The notes below the pieces were generated by a model that was not told where the DNA came from, did no database searches, and saw only the letters and a program-made list of their open reading frames with translations. From an uncultured Lachnospiraceae bacterium (GTDB lineage Bacteria; Bacillota; Clostridia; Lachnospirales; Lachnospiraceae), in contig CAJUHQ010000077.1 in NCBI GenBank assembly GCA_910586095.1, positions 3,367-17,205 on the forward strand: a DNA stretch of 13,839 nucleotides. Direction: 5' to 3'. The first letter of the stretch is position 1. The number at the start of each line of letters is the position of its first letter. The position numbers were made by a program, and so were the translations under genes. Shown here in pieces: positions 1 through 7,179 of the stretch.

Positions 1-304
1 ATATACCAAAAGGCGGATCAGGTATGTGAGATAATTTTCGCGGAAAATCCCTTGCACTACAGTATGTATATTGTATGCCCAATTCCACTATATTCTCCCA
101 TAGTTTTTCTGGTTCAATACGCTTTTGTTGCAAAAATCGTTCACCAGCCTTTACACCCACTAGCGTTGTGACTTGCTCTTGTGTCATATCATATACTGCC
201 TTTGTACTACCTGCTATCTTTAATAACTTATATTTTGCCTTACTTGTCAACCAGCAAATTGTATCTAACCAACAGGCATATATTAGTTCTTCTATATTTT
301 CCAT
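1..304 (-). pseudogene. dprA: DprA (DNA processing protein A), 5' part, frameshifted and cut by window edge
   Basis: DprA binds incoming single-stranded DNA and loads RecA during transformation. The ATG at 304-302 opens a frame (MENIEELIYACWLDTI...) with an N-terminal helical region typical of DprA, but it meets a stop at 59-57. The next frame then reads YCSARDFPRKLSHIPDPPFG to the edge, which is the hallmark DprA sequence just before the Rossmann fold. The two halves join smoothly if one A is removed from the A5 run (T5 at 104-108 on the given strand), giving PENYGNIVELGIQ before YTYCSARD. So a one-base insertion, or a sequencing error, splits the gene. It lies 54 bases downstream of comM, the usual clostridial order. 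Its ribosome site is weak (AGGA about 11 bases away). Identity is firm; whether the gene is truly dead is not known, because the 3' part is outside the window. Confidence 0.82.
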
Positions 305-358
305 TTTTCTCTGATCCTGTTTCTTCTATAAATAATACAAGTATTGTAAATTGTGTAT

Positions 359-1909
359 TTAAATCTTTATTCTATAAGCTTGTATGCTCTTCATGCGATA
401 GCATATAGCCTCTCCAAGGTGTTGTATTCCAATTCTATCCGCCCCATCTAGATCAGCAATTGTTCTTGCCACCTTAATTATTTTGTGATAAGCCCGTGCA
501 GACAGCTCCATCTTTGTATACACTTCTTCCATCATCTTTTGCTCGTCTGCACCAAGTTTGCAATATTTATTGATGTCTCCTGCGCGCAATTCTGCGTTAA
601 AGCGATAGGTTGTCCCTTGATAACGTTCATTTTGGCGTTGGCGTGCTTCCAAAATCCGCTGTTTGATCGTTGCACTACTTTCATTTACTTTGTCTGTTGA
701 TAGTTGATGCAATTGTATGCGAGGTGCTTCTGTCATAATATCAATTCTATCTAAAATTGGCCCCGATATCCGTGAAAGATATTTCTTTACCTCTACCTCT
801 GAACAGGTACATCTATTTCTATCGGGATAGTATCCACACGGACAAGGATTCATTGCGGCCGCCATCATAAAATCCGCAGGATAAACAAAATTTCCATATG
901 TTCTTGCTATGTGTATCTGTTTATTCTCTAGCGGTTGTCTAAGTATTTCTAGGGTATTGCGGCGAAACTCTGGCAATTCATCCATAAAAAGCACTCCTCT
1001 ATGGGCAAGCGAGATTACACCTGGTTTTGGTACGCGTCCGCCTCCTGCCAGCGCCTGTTCGGATATTGTATGATGCGGGTCCAAAAATGGACGTTTTCGA
1101 ATCAGGGCCCTTTTGTTGCCAAGTTGTCCTGCCACACTGTATATGGTAGATACCTCTAGACTTTCCTCCATCGTCAAATCTGGCAATATCGTTGGTATTC
1201 TTTTTGCAATCATTGTTTTTCCTGAACCTGGAGGCCCCATCATCAAAATATGATGAAAACCTGCTGCTGCCACCTCTACTGCACGTTTAACTGCCTCCTG
1301 TCCATTAATATCAGAAAAATCTACTCCTTCGCTATTTTCCTCTATACTGTCTATATTCGTTTGCCCTGCTGGCGCAATCTTTTGTGCTTTGTGCTCCTCT
1401 GCCTCCCTCAAATATTCTACAGCTTCTATTAAATTTTTGACTCCAATTACTTCAATCTGATCGATAATTGCTCCTTCTTTCACATTTGCTGTAGGAATAA
1501 TACATCGTTTAAGCCCCTCTACTTTTGCTCGCTGTACAATAGGAAGTACACCTTTTACTGTCTTAATCTCTCCATCAAGTCCTAATTCTCCTACAATCAA
1601 TGTATCATGGATACCTTCTATAGGAATCTGTCCCATAGCAACCAACAAGCCTATTGCAATAGGTAAATCATAGGAAGCTCCTTCCTTTCGCATATCTGCT
1701 GGTGAAATGCTCACAGTGATACGCATAGGCGGTATTTCGATCAATGCATTTTTGAGTGCTACACGTACCCGCTCTCGCGCTTCCCTGACTTCATTATTAA
1801 GTTGCCCTACCATCTCAAATCCAGGCATCCCTTTTGAAACATCTACTTCCACGGCTGCAATCACACTATCAATCCCATGAATTGCACCTGTTATTATTCT
1901 ACTATACAT
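359..1909 (-). CDS. comM: ComM/YifB family Mg-chelatase-like AAA+ ATPase
   Basis: Cytosolic AAA+ helicase-type ATPase. The proteobacterial homologue ComM promotes branch migration when transformed DNA recombines. Numbering here is from a Met two codons upstream of the start I chose. An N-terminal Lon-protease-like fold (about 20-170; ITVSISPADMRKEG, FDLP-like SYDLPIAIG) precedes the ATPase: Walker A GPPGSGKT at 227-234, Walker B GVLFMDE at 307-313, the family motif NPCPCG at 356-361 with four cysteines (358, 360, 369, 371), and SRISGPILDRIDI near 381-393. Length (516 residues) is normal. Two in-frame ATGs exist (1915 and 1909). The GAGG ribosome site touches the first but sits 7 bases before the second, so 1909 is preferred. 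dprA follows 54 bases downstream, supporting a recombination role. In non-competent Clostridia the true function of YifB is unproven. Confidence 0.95.
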   Translation of the reverse strand: MYSRIITGAIHGIDSVIAAVEVDVSKGMPGFEMVGQLNNEVREARERVRVALKNALIEIPPMRITVSISPADMRKEGASYDLPIAIGLLVAMGQIPIEGIHDTLIVGELGLDGEIKTVKGVLPIVQRAKVEGLKRCIIPTANVKEGAIIDQIEVIGVKNLIEAVEYLREAEEHKAQKIAPAGQTNIDSIEENSEGVDFSDINGQEAVKRAVEVAAAGFHHILMMGPPGSGKTMIAKRIPTILPDLTMEESLEVSTIYSVAGQLGNKRALIRKRPFLDPHHTISEQALAGGGRVPKPGVISLAHRGVLFMDELPEFRRNTLEILRQPLENKQIHIARTYGNFVYPADFMMAAAMNPCPCGYYPDRNRCTCSEVEVKKYLSRISGPILDRIDIMTEAPRIQLHQLSTDKVNESSATIKQRILEARQRQNERYQGTTYRFNAELRAGDINKYCKLGADEQKMMEEVYTKMELSARAYHKIIKVARTIADLDGADRIGIQHLGEAICYRMKSIQAYRIKI

Positions 1910-1971
1910 TCTCATACCTCATACACACTGTGCATTTTCCTATATTCAAACGCTCCTAGGTGACTGAAAAA

Positions 1972-2000
1972 TATATAGCATAGATATTTTATAAATACAA
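1972..2000 (-). promoter_or_regulatory. Candidate sigma-A promoter for comM
   Basis: On the minus strand, TTGTAT (2000-1995) is followed after 17 bases by an extended -10, TGC-TATATA (TGC at 1980-1978, TATATA at 1977-1972), about 60 bases before the comM start. The -35 is only a partial match. It lies in the 126-base gap between sigK and comM, which has no clear terminator hairpin, so read-through from sigK is also possible. Confidence 0.4.
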
Positions 2001-2035
2001 TGAAAATGTAAAAAATAGAACACGAAATGTAAAAA

Positions 2036-2695
2036 CTAACACAAATTTGCTTCTTCTAAACCCATTTTTAATTTTTTAAGCGCTTTCTTTTCTATACGTG
2101 ATACATAACTGCGAGAGATTCCTAGAATTTTGCCAATATCTTTTTGAGTCATCTCCTCACCGCGAAATGTAGCTCCTCTTATACCATAGCGCATTTGGAT
2201 AATTTTGCGCTCCTTCTCATCTAGCTTCTCATCAATCAAAGTGGATAAATATTGTAGTTTTGCCAGCGTATCCATATCTTCTACTACATCTCTTTGTTCC
2301 TGCTCACACACATCGATCAAATTGATTTCGTTGCCTTCTTTATCAGTACCTATGGGCTCATACAATGAAACTTCACGTGTCACTTTCTTTCGTGCTCTAA
2401 ACATCATCAACAACTCGTTATCAATACATTTGGCGGCATATGTTGCAAGTCTACTTCCCTTCTCCGCCTTGAATGTATTGACGGCCTTAATAAGTCCTAT
2501 TGTGCCTATTGAGATCAAATCTTCCATATCCTCACCACATCCCATATACTTCTTGGACACATGTGCGACAAGGCGTAAGTTTCTCTCTATTAGAGTCTGT
2601 CTTGCCCTGTGGGCCTCTTCTATATCCTCACCGTTCATGATTTGCAGATACTCGGTCTCCTCCTTGGCTGATAAAGGTTGCTCAAAGGTTTTCAA
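2036..2695 (-). CDS. sigK: Sporulation sigma factor SigK (mother-cell late sigma)
   Basis: Directs RNA polymerase to late mother-cell genes (spore coat, cortex, lysis). The 219-residue protein has sigma region 2 at about 34-105 (LIERNLRLVAHV, EDLISIGTIGLIKAVNTF, GSRLATYAAKCIDNELLM) and region 4 with its helix-turn-helix at about 183-206 (TQKDIGKILGISRSYVSR). The stretches EPIGTDKEGNEINLIDV and ISRSYVSRIEKKALKKL are specific to SigK rather than SigE. The start is TTG at 2695-2693: no ATG lies between the upstream stop (TAA at 2746-2744) and the conserved F.QPLS segment. A GGGGG ribosome site (2706-2702) lies six bases before it. The protein starts directly at the mature region, so there is no pro-sequence of the B. 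subtilis type, and the gene is not interrupted by a skin-like element. Both resemble what is known for C. difficile SigK, where timing does not depend on proteolysis of a pro-sequence. Confidence 0.95.
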   Translation of the reverse strand: MKTFEQPLSAKEETEYLQIMNGEDIEEAHRARQTLIERNLRLVAHVSKKYMGCGEDMEDLISIGTIGLIKAVNTFKAEKGSRLATYAAKCIDNELLMMFRARKKVTREVSLYEPIGTDKEGNEINLIDVCEQEQRDVVEDMDTLAKLQYLSTLIDEKLDEKERKIIQMRYGIRGATFRGEEMTQKDIGKILGISRSYVSRIEKKALKKLKMGLEEANLC

Positions 2696-2721
2696 GAAAT
2701 GCCCCCGGGACTCATTTATTT

Positions 2722-2749
2722 TATTGTATGAGCAAATTCGTTTTTAAGT
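2722..2749 (-). promoter_or_regulatory. Sigma-E/sigma-K type promoter of sigK
   Basis: Minus strand: AC (2749-2748), 17 bases, then CATACAATA (2730-2722). This fits the sigma-K consensus AC-N16/17-CATAnnnTA exactly, and CATACAAT also equals the sigma-E -10 consensus. The sigma-E -35 (ATA-rich) is not evident. Transcription would start near 2716-2714, only about 20 bases before the TTG start of sigK. Expression by sigma-E followed by autoregulation by sigma-K is the known B. subtilis pattern and fits this site. Confidence 0.7.
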
Positions 2750-2818
2750 GCCTTTCCATTTTAAAGAATTTCACCAATCAAAAACATCTATATTGATTAA
2801 TTTACCCTATAAACACAT

Positions 2819-2864
2819 AAAAACTGCCACGCGATCAATGTTAGACAAGATCACTGTGGCAGTT
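2819..2864 (-). terminator. Rho-independent terminator after the lipoprotein gene
   Basis: Nine-base perfect arms AACTGCCAC (2822-2830) and GTGGCAGTT (2856-2864), extended inward by GATC/GATC past a small asymmetric bulge. Read on the minus strand, the hairpin runs directly into T5 (A5 at 2819-2823 on the given strand), so it terminates transcription coming from the lipoprotein gene that ends at 2934 and insulates sigK. There is no T-run on the plus strand. Confidence 0.85.
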
Positions 2865-2866
2865 GT

Positions 2867-2875
2867 ATTATAACA
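2867..2875 (-). promoter_or_regulatory. Perfect extended -10 just upstream of the terminator hairpin
   Basis: Minus strand TGT-TATAAT (2875-2867) matches the TGn-TATAAT extended -10 exactly, in the 60-base stretch between the lipoprotein stop and its terminator. No good -35 is seen, which extended -10 promoters can tolerate. A transcript starting here would begin at the first base of the terminator hairpin and end about 45 bases later. It may simply be chance in AT-rich DNA. Confidence 0.3.
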
Positions 2876-2933
2876 CATGATATTTTATTTAATTATTTCA
2901 ATTTATATTTCGTTGCACATTATATTACAATAG

Positions 2934-3692
2934 TTATTTTACTGTCACGGATGTAATGTGAGGATTTACGCCTTCATACCAATATAGGAATCCTTCCATA
3001 TCCACTACATCTCCAACTTTTAAATTTTTTACTGTATTATAAACATCTGTTGTATTGTCACACAAATAAGATTCTACTGTAAATGTATATGTTTCGCCAT
3101 TTAGAGAAACCTTAAAATATAGATCATCCCCGTCTGTACCAGATCCATCCCAACTATAGAGAAACGCTGCTCCATCACCAGAATCTTCTACTGTCATTCC
3201 CTTAAAGGACACAAACTCATTTTGATGTTTGATTAAGTCCTCACTTCCAAGCAACTGTGTAACATCTCTGGCAGAAGCTACGTAATTTCCATCCATAATT
3301 TCAAAGGAAGCATCTATAACTTCTACCTCGCCTGACCACTCTGCCTTAAAACCAGTGACTTTGATCTTTGTTCCTGGCTTTAACTTCTCATAATCTTCTT
3401 GTGAGCAGGCCATATTGTAAAGAAAATAGGCTCCTTCTTTGTCTTGCGTATAGACAGTAGCCTGGTCCTCCCACCAAGACTGCTTTGCCTGAACGTAAGC
3501 TTCAATTGTAACCTCCGAGTCCAACGGTGCGGCCATATACTCTGCATATGTCATCACACCTTCTGATTTCTTGTCTACCGCAGGATCGGCAACATCAGCG
3601 CCATTCTTATTGTTTGATGAGCAACCTGCAAGAGTCAGGGCAACCACAACAGACAATACAAATGCTGCCTTTTTTACAAACTTATTTTTCAT
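2934..3692 (-). CDS. Secreted lipoprotein with two OB-like beta domains, function unknown
   Basis: A 252-residue membrane-anchored lipoprotein. Residues 1-24 form a lipoprotein signal (MKNKFVKKAA, hydrophobic core, lipobox LAGC with the lipidated Cys24), followed by a short Ser/Asn linker. Two beta-rich halves follow: about 47-135 (MTYAEYMAAPLDSEVTIEAY ... GTKIKVTGFKAEWSGEVEVI) and about 155-252 (FVSFKGMTVED ... VGDVVDMEGFLYW). Each has the OB-fold pattern of a first strand with a VTIEA/VSFKG motif and a late strand with G-x-K/V-V-x-V/M-x-G. I do not recognise a catalytic motif; such domains often bind nucleic acid, sugar or protein. The start at 3692 is chosen because TGAGGT lies four bases upstream and the signal begins there; longer starts up to 3755 lack a ribosome site. 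It ends at a strong terminator and has its own long leader, so it is probably monocistronic. Confidence 0.85.
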   Translation of the reverse strand: MKNKFVKKAAFVLSVVVALTLAGCSSNNKNGADVADPAVDKKSEGVMTYAEYMAAPLDSEVTIEAYVQAKQSWWEDQATVYTQDKEGAYFLYNMACSQEDYEKLKPGTKIKVTGFKAEWSGEVEVIDASFEIMDGNYVASARDVTQLLGSEDLIKHQNEFVSFKGMTVEDSGDGAAFLYSWDGSGTDGDDLYFKVSLNGETYTFTVESYLCDNTTDVYNTVKNLKVGDVVDMEGFLYWYEGVNPHITSVTVK

Positions 3693-3725
3693 TTTTACCT
3701 CATTTCTACGCTGCTTTTTGCGCAT

Positions 3726-3762
3726 CTCAAGTTTGTGATTACAGCGCAGACACAAGCTTGAG
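3726..3762 (-). other. Stem-loop in the leader of the lipoprotein gene
   Basis: Arms CTCAAGTTTGTG (3726-3737) and CACAAGCTTGAG (3751-3762) pair over 12 bases with one non-Watson-Crick position (A-C in the minus-strand RNA, G-U in a plus-strand RNA) around a 13-base loop. No T-run follows on either strand, so it is not an intrinsic terminator. It lies 34 bases before the lipoprotein start and could stabilise or regulate that mRNA. Confidence 0.55.
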
Positions 3763-3813
3763 AGTCTCCCATGTTCTTTTAAAAGTCTTTGACCTCCCTA
3801 TATGTTTTGCCAC

Positions 3814-3842
3814 ATATAACTTGCTTGAAAATTATTTTTCAA
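3814..3842 (-). promoter_or_regulatory. Candidate promoter of the lipoprotein gene, with palindrome over the -35
   Basis: Minus strand TTGAAA (3842-3837), 17 bases, TTATAT (3819-3814; or TATATG with 18 bases). The -35 is good, the -10 partial. The palindrome TTGAAAA-N4-TTTTCAA (3825-3842) covers the -35, so a dimeric repressor could sit there. It implies a leader of roughly 115 bases that contains a strong orphan ribosome site (AGGGAGGT, 3799-3792) and the stem-loop at 3726-3762. Confidence 0.42.
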
Positions 3843-3907
3843 ACTCTTTCTTTTATGGGATCTTGTGAAACAATACTTTGTAATTGTACACAACATTGGT
3901 AAATAAA

Positions 3908-4423
3908 TCAATGCCTTTTATTACTTTGTTCTCTTATTTTTCTTTCATATTTCAAGAAATAGTATTCAAGGTCAAAATAAGTTTGTTCATCACTATCCGC
4001 AGTAAGAATCCAGTCTGGATCGTTATCCAACTGTGGAAAATACGTATCTGCCTGATAACAAAAATCAATCTTCGTAATATAGGCTGTACTACAATACAAA
4101 AGAAGTTGTTTGTATATGCTACCTCCGCCCACAACATAAATATCATCATCCGAATATGGTGTTAGTACCTCTAACAATTGTGCGATGGAATGAACTATAA
4201 CTGCACCTTTAGCACTATACTCTTTATTGCGCGAAAGCACTATATTGACGCGATTTGCTAGTGGTTGTCCCTGTGGAAAGCTTTCTAGTGTCTTTCTTCC
4301 CATGACAAGTACTTTTCCCTCTGTCATATCGCGAAAAAATTTTTGGTCACGCGGAATCCGAACCAATAGATTACCTTGATACCCAATTGCCCAATTTTTA
4401 TCTACAGCCGCTATGATATTCAA
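3908..4423 (-). CDS. folA: Dihydrofolate reductase
   Basis: Reduces dihydrofolate to tetrahydrofolate with NADPH in the cytosol, supplying one-carbon units for thymidylate and purines. The 171-residue product has the family length. Motifs: NIIAAVDKNWAIG (2-14), catalytic Asp26 in IPRDQKFF, the NADPH site VLVMGRKTLESFP (38-50), NIVLSR (60-65) and DIYVVGGGSIY (94-104). The conserved active-site Trp (E. coli Trp22) is Val here, a change I believe is common in Clostridia. The start is TTG at 4423-4421, seven bases after GGAGGAG, and it matches the conserved MN(I/L)IAAV beginning; an upstream ATG at 4483 would add 20 residues without a good ribosome site. No thyA is next to it. Spacing to neighbours is 133 bases upstream and 215 downstream, so it is likely a single-gene unit or weakly coupled. 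Confidence 0.95.
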   Translation of the reverse strand: MNIIAAVDKNWAIGYQGNLLVRIPRDQKFFRDMTEGKVLVMGRKTLESFPQGQPLANRVNIVLSRNKEYSAKGAVIVHSIAQLLEVLTPYSDDDIYVVGGGSIYKQLLLYCSTAYITKIDFCYQADTYFPQLDNDPDWILTADSDEQTYFDLEYYFLKYERKIREQSNKRH

Positions 4424-4556
4424 ACAACTACTCCTCCATATTGCCAATAGTATCACATACACAATTGCCAGTTCATCAATCATTTTTAGCCCACATACGT
4501 TATTGTGATACTTTTGGCTCTTCCTTGCACATTCCTTTTACTCACACATTATATCT

Positions 4557-6155
4557 TTATCTATCATATTTATCTGCAAGAGAATTGATCTGGTCTGCAA
4601 ACTTTGCAAGATCCTTATTTGCTCCACCCTCATTCTTATAGATAACAGCAAGTAACCGCTGTCCTGCTGCGAGAAGTCTTGCAAATACATCAGAGATACC
4701 ACGCACGCGTTTCTTGACAGCAACAGGAGCTGCTTCATATTCAATCGTGTTGGATATCAAATTAACCCTTGTTCCTGAATAAGGTGCATACGCCTTTTGT
4801 TCATACTCTGTCTTAAGACATTCTGCAAAGATTGTACAAGTACTATCTTCACCATGTACAACAAACACTCTATCAGGCTTTTTGGCAAATGCATTGATCC
4901 ACTCAATTAATCCACCCTTATCTGCATGACCACTCAACCCAGGGAGCTGTCGGATATCTGCACGTACTTCTACTTCCTCTCCAAAAAGCTTTACTTCATC
5001 TATCCCTTCAACTAATGCACGCCCCAATGTACCTGCTGCCTGATATCCTACAAATAAAATCGTACATTCTGGACGCCATAAATTATGTTTCAAATGATGT
5101 CGTATTCGTCCAGCTTCACACATACCACTGGCCGATATAATAACTTTAGGGTTTTCATCAAAGTTAATCTCTTTTGATTCCTCACTGGTAATAGCAAGTT
5201 TCAATCCCTGAAAATTTAAGGGATTAATTCCTTTTCTAACCAGTTCCATGGCCTCTTCGTCAAAACATGTATAAATATTTTTCTGAAATACTCCCGTCGC
5301 CTCCACTGCCAAAGGACTATCCACATATACCTCAAATTGAGGATAGCTTGGCACTAGATTATCCTCCTTAATTTTTCGCAGAAAATAAAGAAGTTCTTGT
5401 GTCCTTCCTACTGCAAAAGATGGTATAACAACATTTCCTCCCTTTGCAAATGTCTTGCTAATCACCTCTGCAAGAGATTCCACATAAGATGGCTTTTCAC
5501 TAGTGTGATATCGGTTACCATATGTAGCCTCCATCACTACATAATCTGCCTCTTCTATGTAGATGGGATCTTTGATTAACGGTTGATTTTTATTCCCAAT
5601 ATCTCCTGAAAATACAATTTTTTTAGAAATATCTTCCTCTGTGAGCCATACTTCGATACTAGCAGAGCCCAACAAATGTCCTACATCCGTAAACCGAATG
5701 GAGATCCCTTCACATATTTCTACCATGCTGTTATATCCACAAGATACAATGCATCGGATCACTCCATCTGCATCCTCCATTGTATACGCAGGTTCTACTG
5801 GTTGTATTCCCGAATGTCTCTTTGCCTTTCTATTCTTCCACTCGGCTTCCTGCATCTGAATGTGTGCACAGTCCCTCAACATAATCGAGCACAAATCTGC
5901 CGATGCCTCTGTTGTGTATACTTGCCCACGAAACCCTCTCGCATACAAAAGTGGTAAATTGCCCGAATGATCCACATGTGCATGGGTAAGAAATACATAG
6001 TCAATCAATGACTCGTCCACAGGTATATCACAACACTCAAAAGGATTTGCACCCTGTTGCATGCCACAATCTACAAGAATATTTTTACCGCACGCCTGCA
6101 AAAAATGACAGCTACCTGTTACCTGATGATCCGCACCTATGAAAGTAAGTTTCAT
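4557..6155 (-). CDS. Beta-CASP metallo-beta-lactamase, RNA-processing (CPSF/YSH1-like) type
   Basis: A 532-residue cytosolic enzyme of the metallo-beta-lactamase/beta-CASP superfamily, whose members (CPSF73, archaeal and bacterial homologues) are zinc-dependent endo- or 5'-exoribonucleases. Order of parts: lactamase motif 2 HAHVDHSG (58-65), motif 3 His160 (DVGHLLGSAS), motif 4 Asp185 (FSGDIGN), beta-CASP domain about 235-370 with SFAVGRTQELL (246-256) and SASGMCEAGRIRHHL (341-355), then the RMMBL part with His410 (GLSGHADKGG) and His434 (VHGE). All metal ligands expected of an active enzyme are present. The family is distinct from RNase J, so I give no gene symbol. The ATG at 6155 follows AAGGAGGG. 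The C-terminal 60 residues (after YAPYSGTRV) are less conserved. RNA substrate is unknown. The mscS gene lies 86 bases upstream with a promoter between. Confidence 0.92.
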   Translation of the reverse strand: MKLTFIGADHQVTGSCHFLQACGKNILVDCGMQQGANPFECCDIPVDESLIDYVFLTHAHVDHSGNLPLLYARGFRGQVYTTEASADLCSIMLRDCAHIQMQEAEWKNRKAKRHSGIQPVEPAYTMEDADGVIRCIVSCGYNSMVEICEGISIRFTDVGHLLGSASIEVWLTEEDISKKIVFSGDIGNKNQPLIKDPIYIEEADYVVMEATYGNRYHTSEKPSYVESLAEVISKTFAKGGNVVIPSFAVGRTQELLYFLRKIKEDNLVPSYPQFEVYVDSPLAVEATGVFQKNIYTCFDEEAMELVRKGINPLNFQGLKLAITSEESKEINFDENPKVIISASGMCEAGRIRHHLKHNLWRPECTILFVGYQAAGTLGRALVEGIDEVKLFGEEVEVRADIRQLPGLSGHADKGGLIEWINAFAKKPDRVFVVHGEDSTCTIFAECLKTEYEQKAYAPYSGTRVNLISNTIEYEAAPVAVKKRVRGISDVFARLLAAGQRLLAVIYKNEGGANKDLAKFADQINSLADKYDR

Positions 6156-6177
6156 TTCAAAATCCCTCCTTTATTGT

Positions 6178-6183
6178 ATTATA
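6178..6183 (-). promoter_or_regulatory. Candidate -10 box upstream of the metallo-beta-lactamase gene
   Basis: A perfect TATAAT (minus strand, 6183-6178) lies just upstream of the AAGGAGGG ribosome site (6172-6164), giving a very short leader. No convincing -35 is seen 16-18 bases upstream, so this could be a regulated or weak promoter, or chance. Confidence 0.4.
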
Positions 6184-6241
6184 GCTCATTACCATCAAAA
6201 TCACGTTTCTATTCAAATTGAATTTTTATTGATTTCACTAT

Positions 6242-7102
6242 TTATATATGCAGTTGCACCTGTGGAAATGGTATTTTTATTTCTGCTTCATCTAAAGCAA
6301 GTTTCACCATTTCAAGCAAACGCCAGCGCACACTCCAATATTTAGGATTTTCACAAAAACACCGTATTCCGATAATCACCGCGCTATCAGCAAGTGTATC
6401 GACAAACACAAATGTTGGTTCATCATGCATCACATCAATATCGCTATCTATTACCTCCTGAATCACTTCTTTTGCTTTTTTGAGATCAGAATCATACGAA
6501 ATACCCACTGTCAAATCTATGCGCCTGATAGGGGAATCCGTTGCATTTGTAATCGCGTTGTTTGCCAGATTTCCATTTGGCAAAACTACCATTTTGCCAT
6601 CTGTTGTAGTAAGCTTTGTATAAAATATTCCAATTTCTTTGACTGTTCCTTCTGTTCCATGCCCAGACTCAAGAATATAATCGCCTACGCGGAAAGGCTT
6701 GAGCATTAAAATCAAAACTCCTCCTGCAAGGTTGCTCAAACTTCCTTGCAAGGCCAATCCAATTGTTACACCTGCCGAACCAATCAATGCCACCACACTA
6801 GCCGCGTCAAAGCCAAAATTTCCAGCAATCATGAGCACTAGGATGCCATATAATCCTACCTTGATTAATCCATCCAAAAATTGTATGACACCTGTCTCTG
6901 CGCTTGCACGTTGTAGAGATCGTTTGGTTATTTTCCTTATAAACTTAATTAACTTTGAGCCCACAAAAAAGAGCAGTGCTGCTATTAACACCCTCACCCC
7001 TAAGCCCATCGCTTTTTCAGGCAAAGTATCTAAAAATTTTTCGAGTGCATTTAAATCTTGCGTTATTTGTTCTAGATCCAATTCCATTTCTGTGCACAAC
7101 AA
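6242..7102 (-). CDS. mscS: MscS-family small-conductance mechanosensitive channel
   Basis: Membrane channel that opens under hypo-osmotic stress to release solutes. Length 286 residues from the farthest start. Three membrane segments: about 31-50, 72-95 and 98-133, the last being the glycine/alanine-rich pore helix (GSAGVTIGLALQGSLSNLAG, 108-127). The cytoplasmic beta domain starts at PFRVGDYI (136-143) and carries the family motif VVLPNGNLANNAI (172-184); the remaining part is the alpha/beta vestibule. The start is uncertain: in frame after a stop at 7108-7106 lie TTG at 7102, TTG at 7099 and ATG at 7087, and none has a strong ribosome site (a weak GGA lies about 11 bases before the first TTG). 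Starting at the ATG shortens the protein by five residues and changes no domain. The neighbours, the metallo-beta-lactamase gene and the DUF1015 gene, give no functional hint. Confidence 0.93.
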   Translation of the reverse strand: MLCTEMELDLEQITQDLNALEKFLDTLPEKAMGLGVRVLIAALLFFVGSKLIKFIRKITKRSLQRASAETGVIQFLDGLIKVGLYGILVLMIAGNFGFDAASVVALIGSAGVTIGLALQGSLSNLAGGVLILMLKPFRVGDYILESGHGTEGTVKEIGIFYTKLTTTDGKMVVLPNGNLANNAITNATDSPIRRIDLTVGISYDSDLKKAKEVIQEVIDSDIDVMHDEPTFVFVDTLADSAVIIGIRCFCENPKYWSVRWRLLEMVKLALDEAEIKIPFPQVQLHI

Positions 7103-7151
7103 TTCTTATCACGTCCATTTATATAAATTTATGAAAACAATATCTATTTAG

Positions 7152-7179
7152 ACTATACTCTTTCTATAATACTTGTGAA
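7152..7179 (-). promoter_or_regulatory. Candidate sigma-A promoter of mscS
   Basis: Minus strand TTCACA (7179-7174), 16 bases, TATAGT (7157-7152). Both hexamers match consensus at five of six positions. It lies about 50-65 bases before the possible mscS starts. Confidence 0.5.

Noticed and set aside
98..110. Programmed frameshift in dprA
   Set aside because: The required shift is +1 at GAA AAA CTA, not the -1 shift of X-XXY-YYZ slippery sites, and no stop or pseudoknot arrangement supports it; mutation or read error is simpler.
2205..2747. 180-codon open frame on the plus strand, antisense to sigK
   Set aside because: Mirror of a strongly conserved gene; Ser-rich, no ribosome site, no family resemblance.
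2841..2851. SpoIIID-like site (TTAGACAAGA) between the lipoprotein gene and sigK
   Set aside because: It mismatches the end of the consensus and forms the loop of a terminator hairpin, more than 90 bases upstream of the promoter.
6699..7151. 150-codon open frame on the plus strand, antisense to mscS
   Set aside because: Shadow of the real channel gene; no ribosome site and composition typical of antisense translation.
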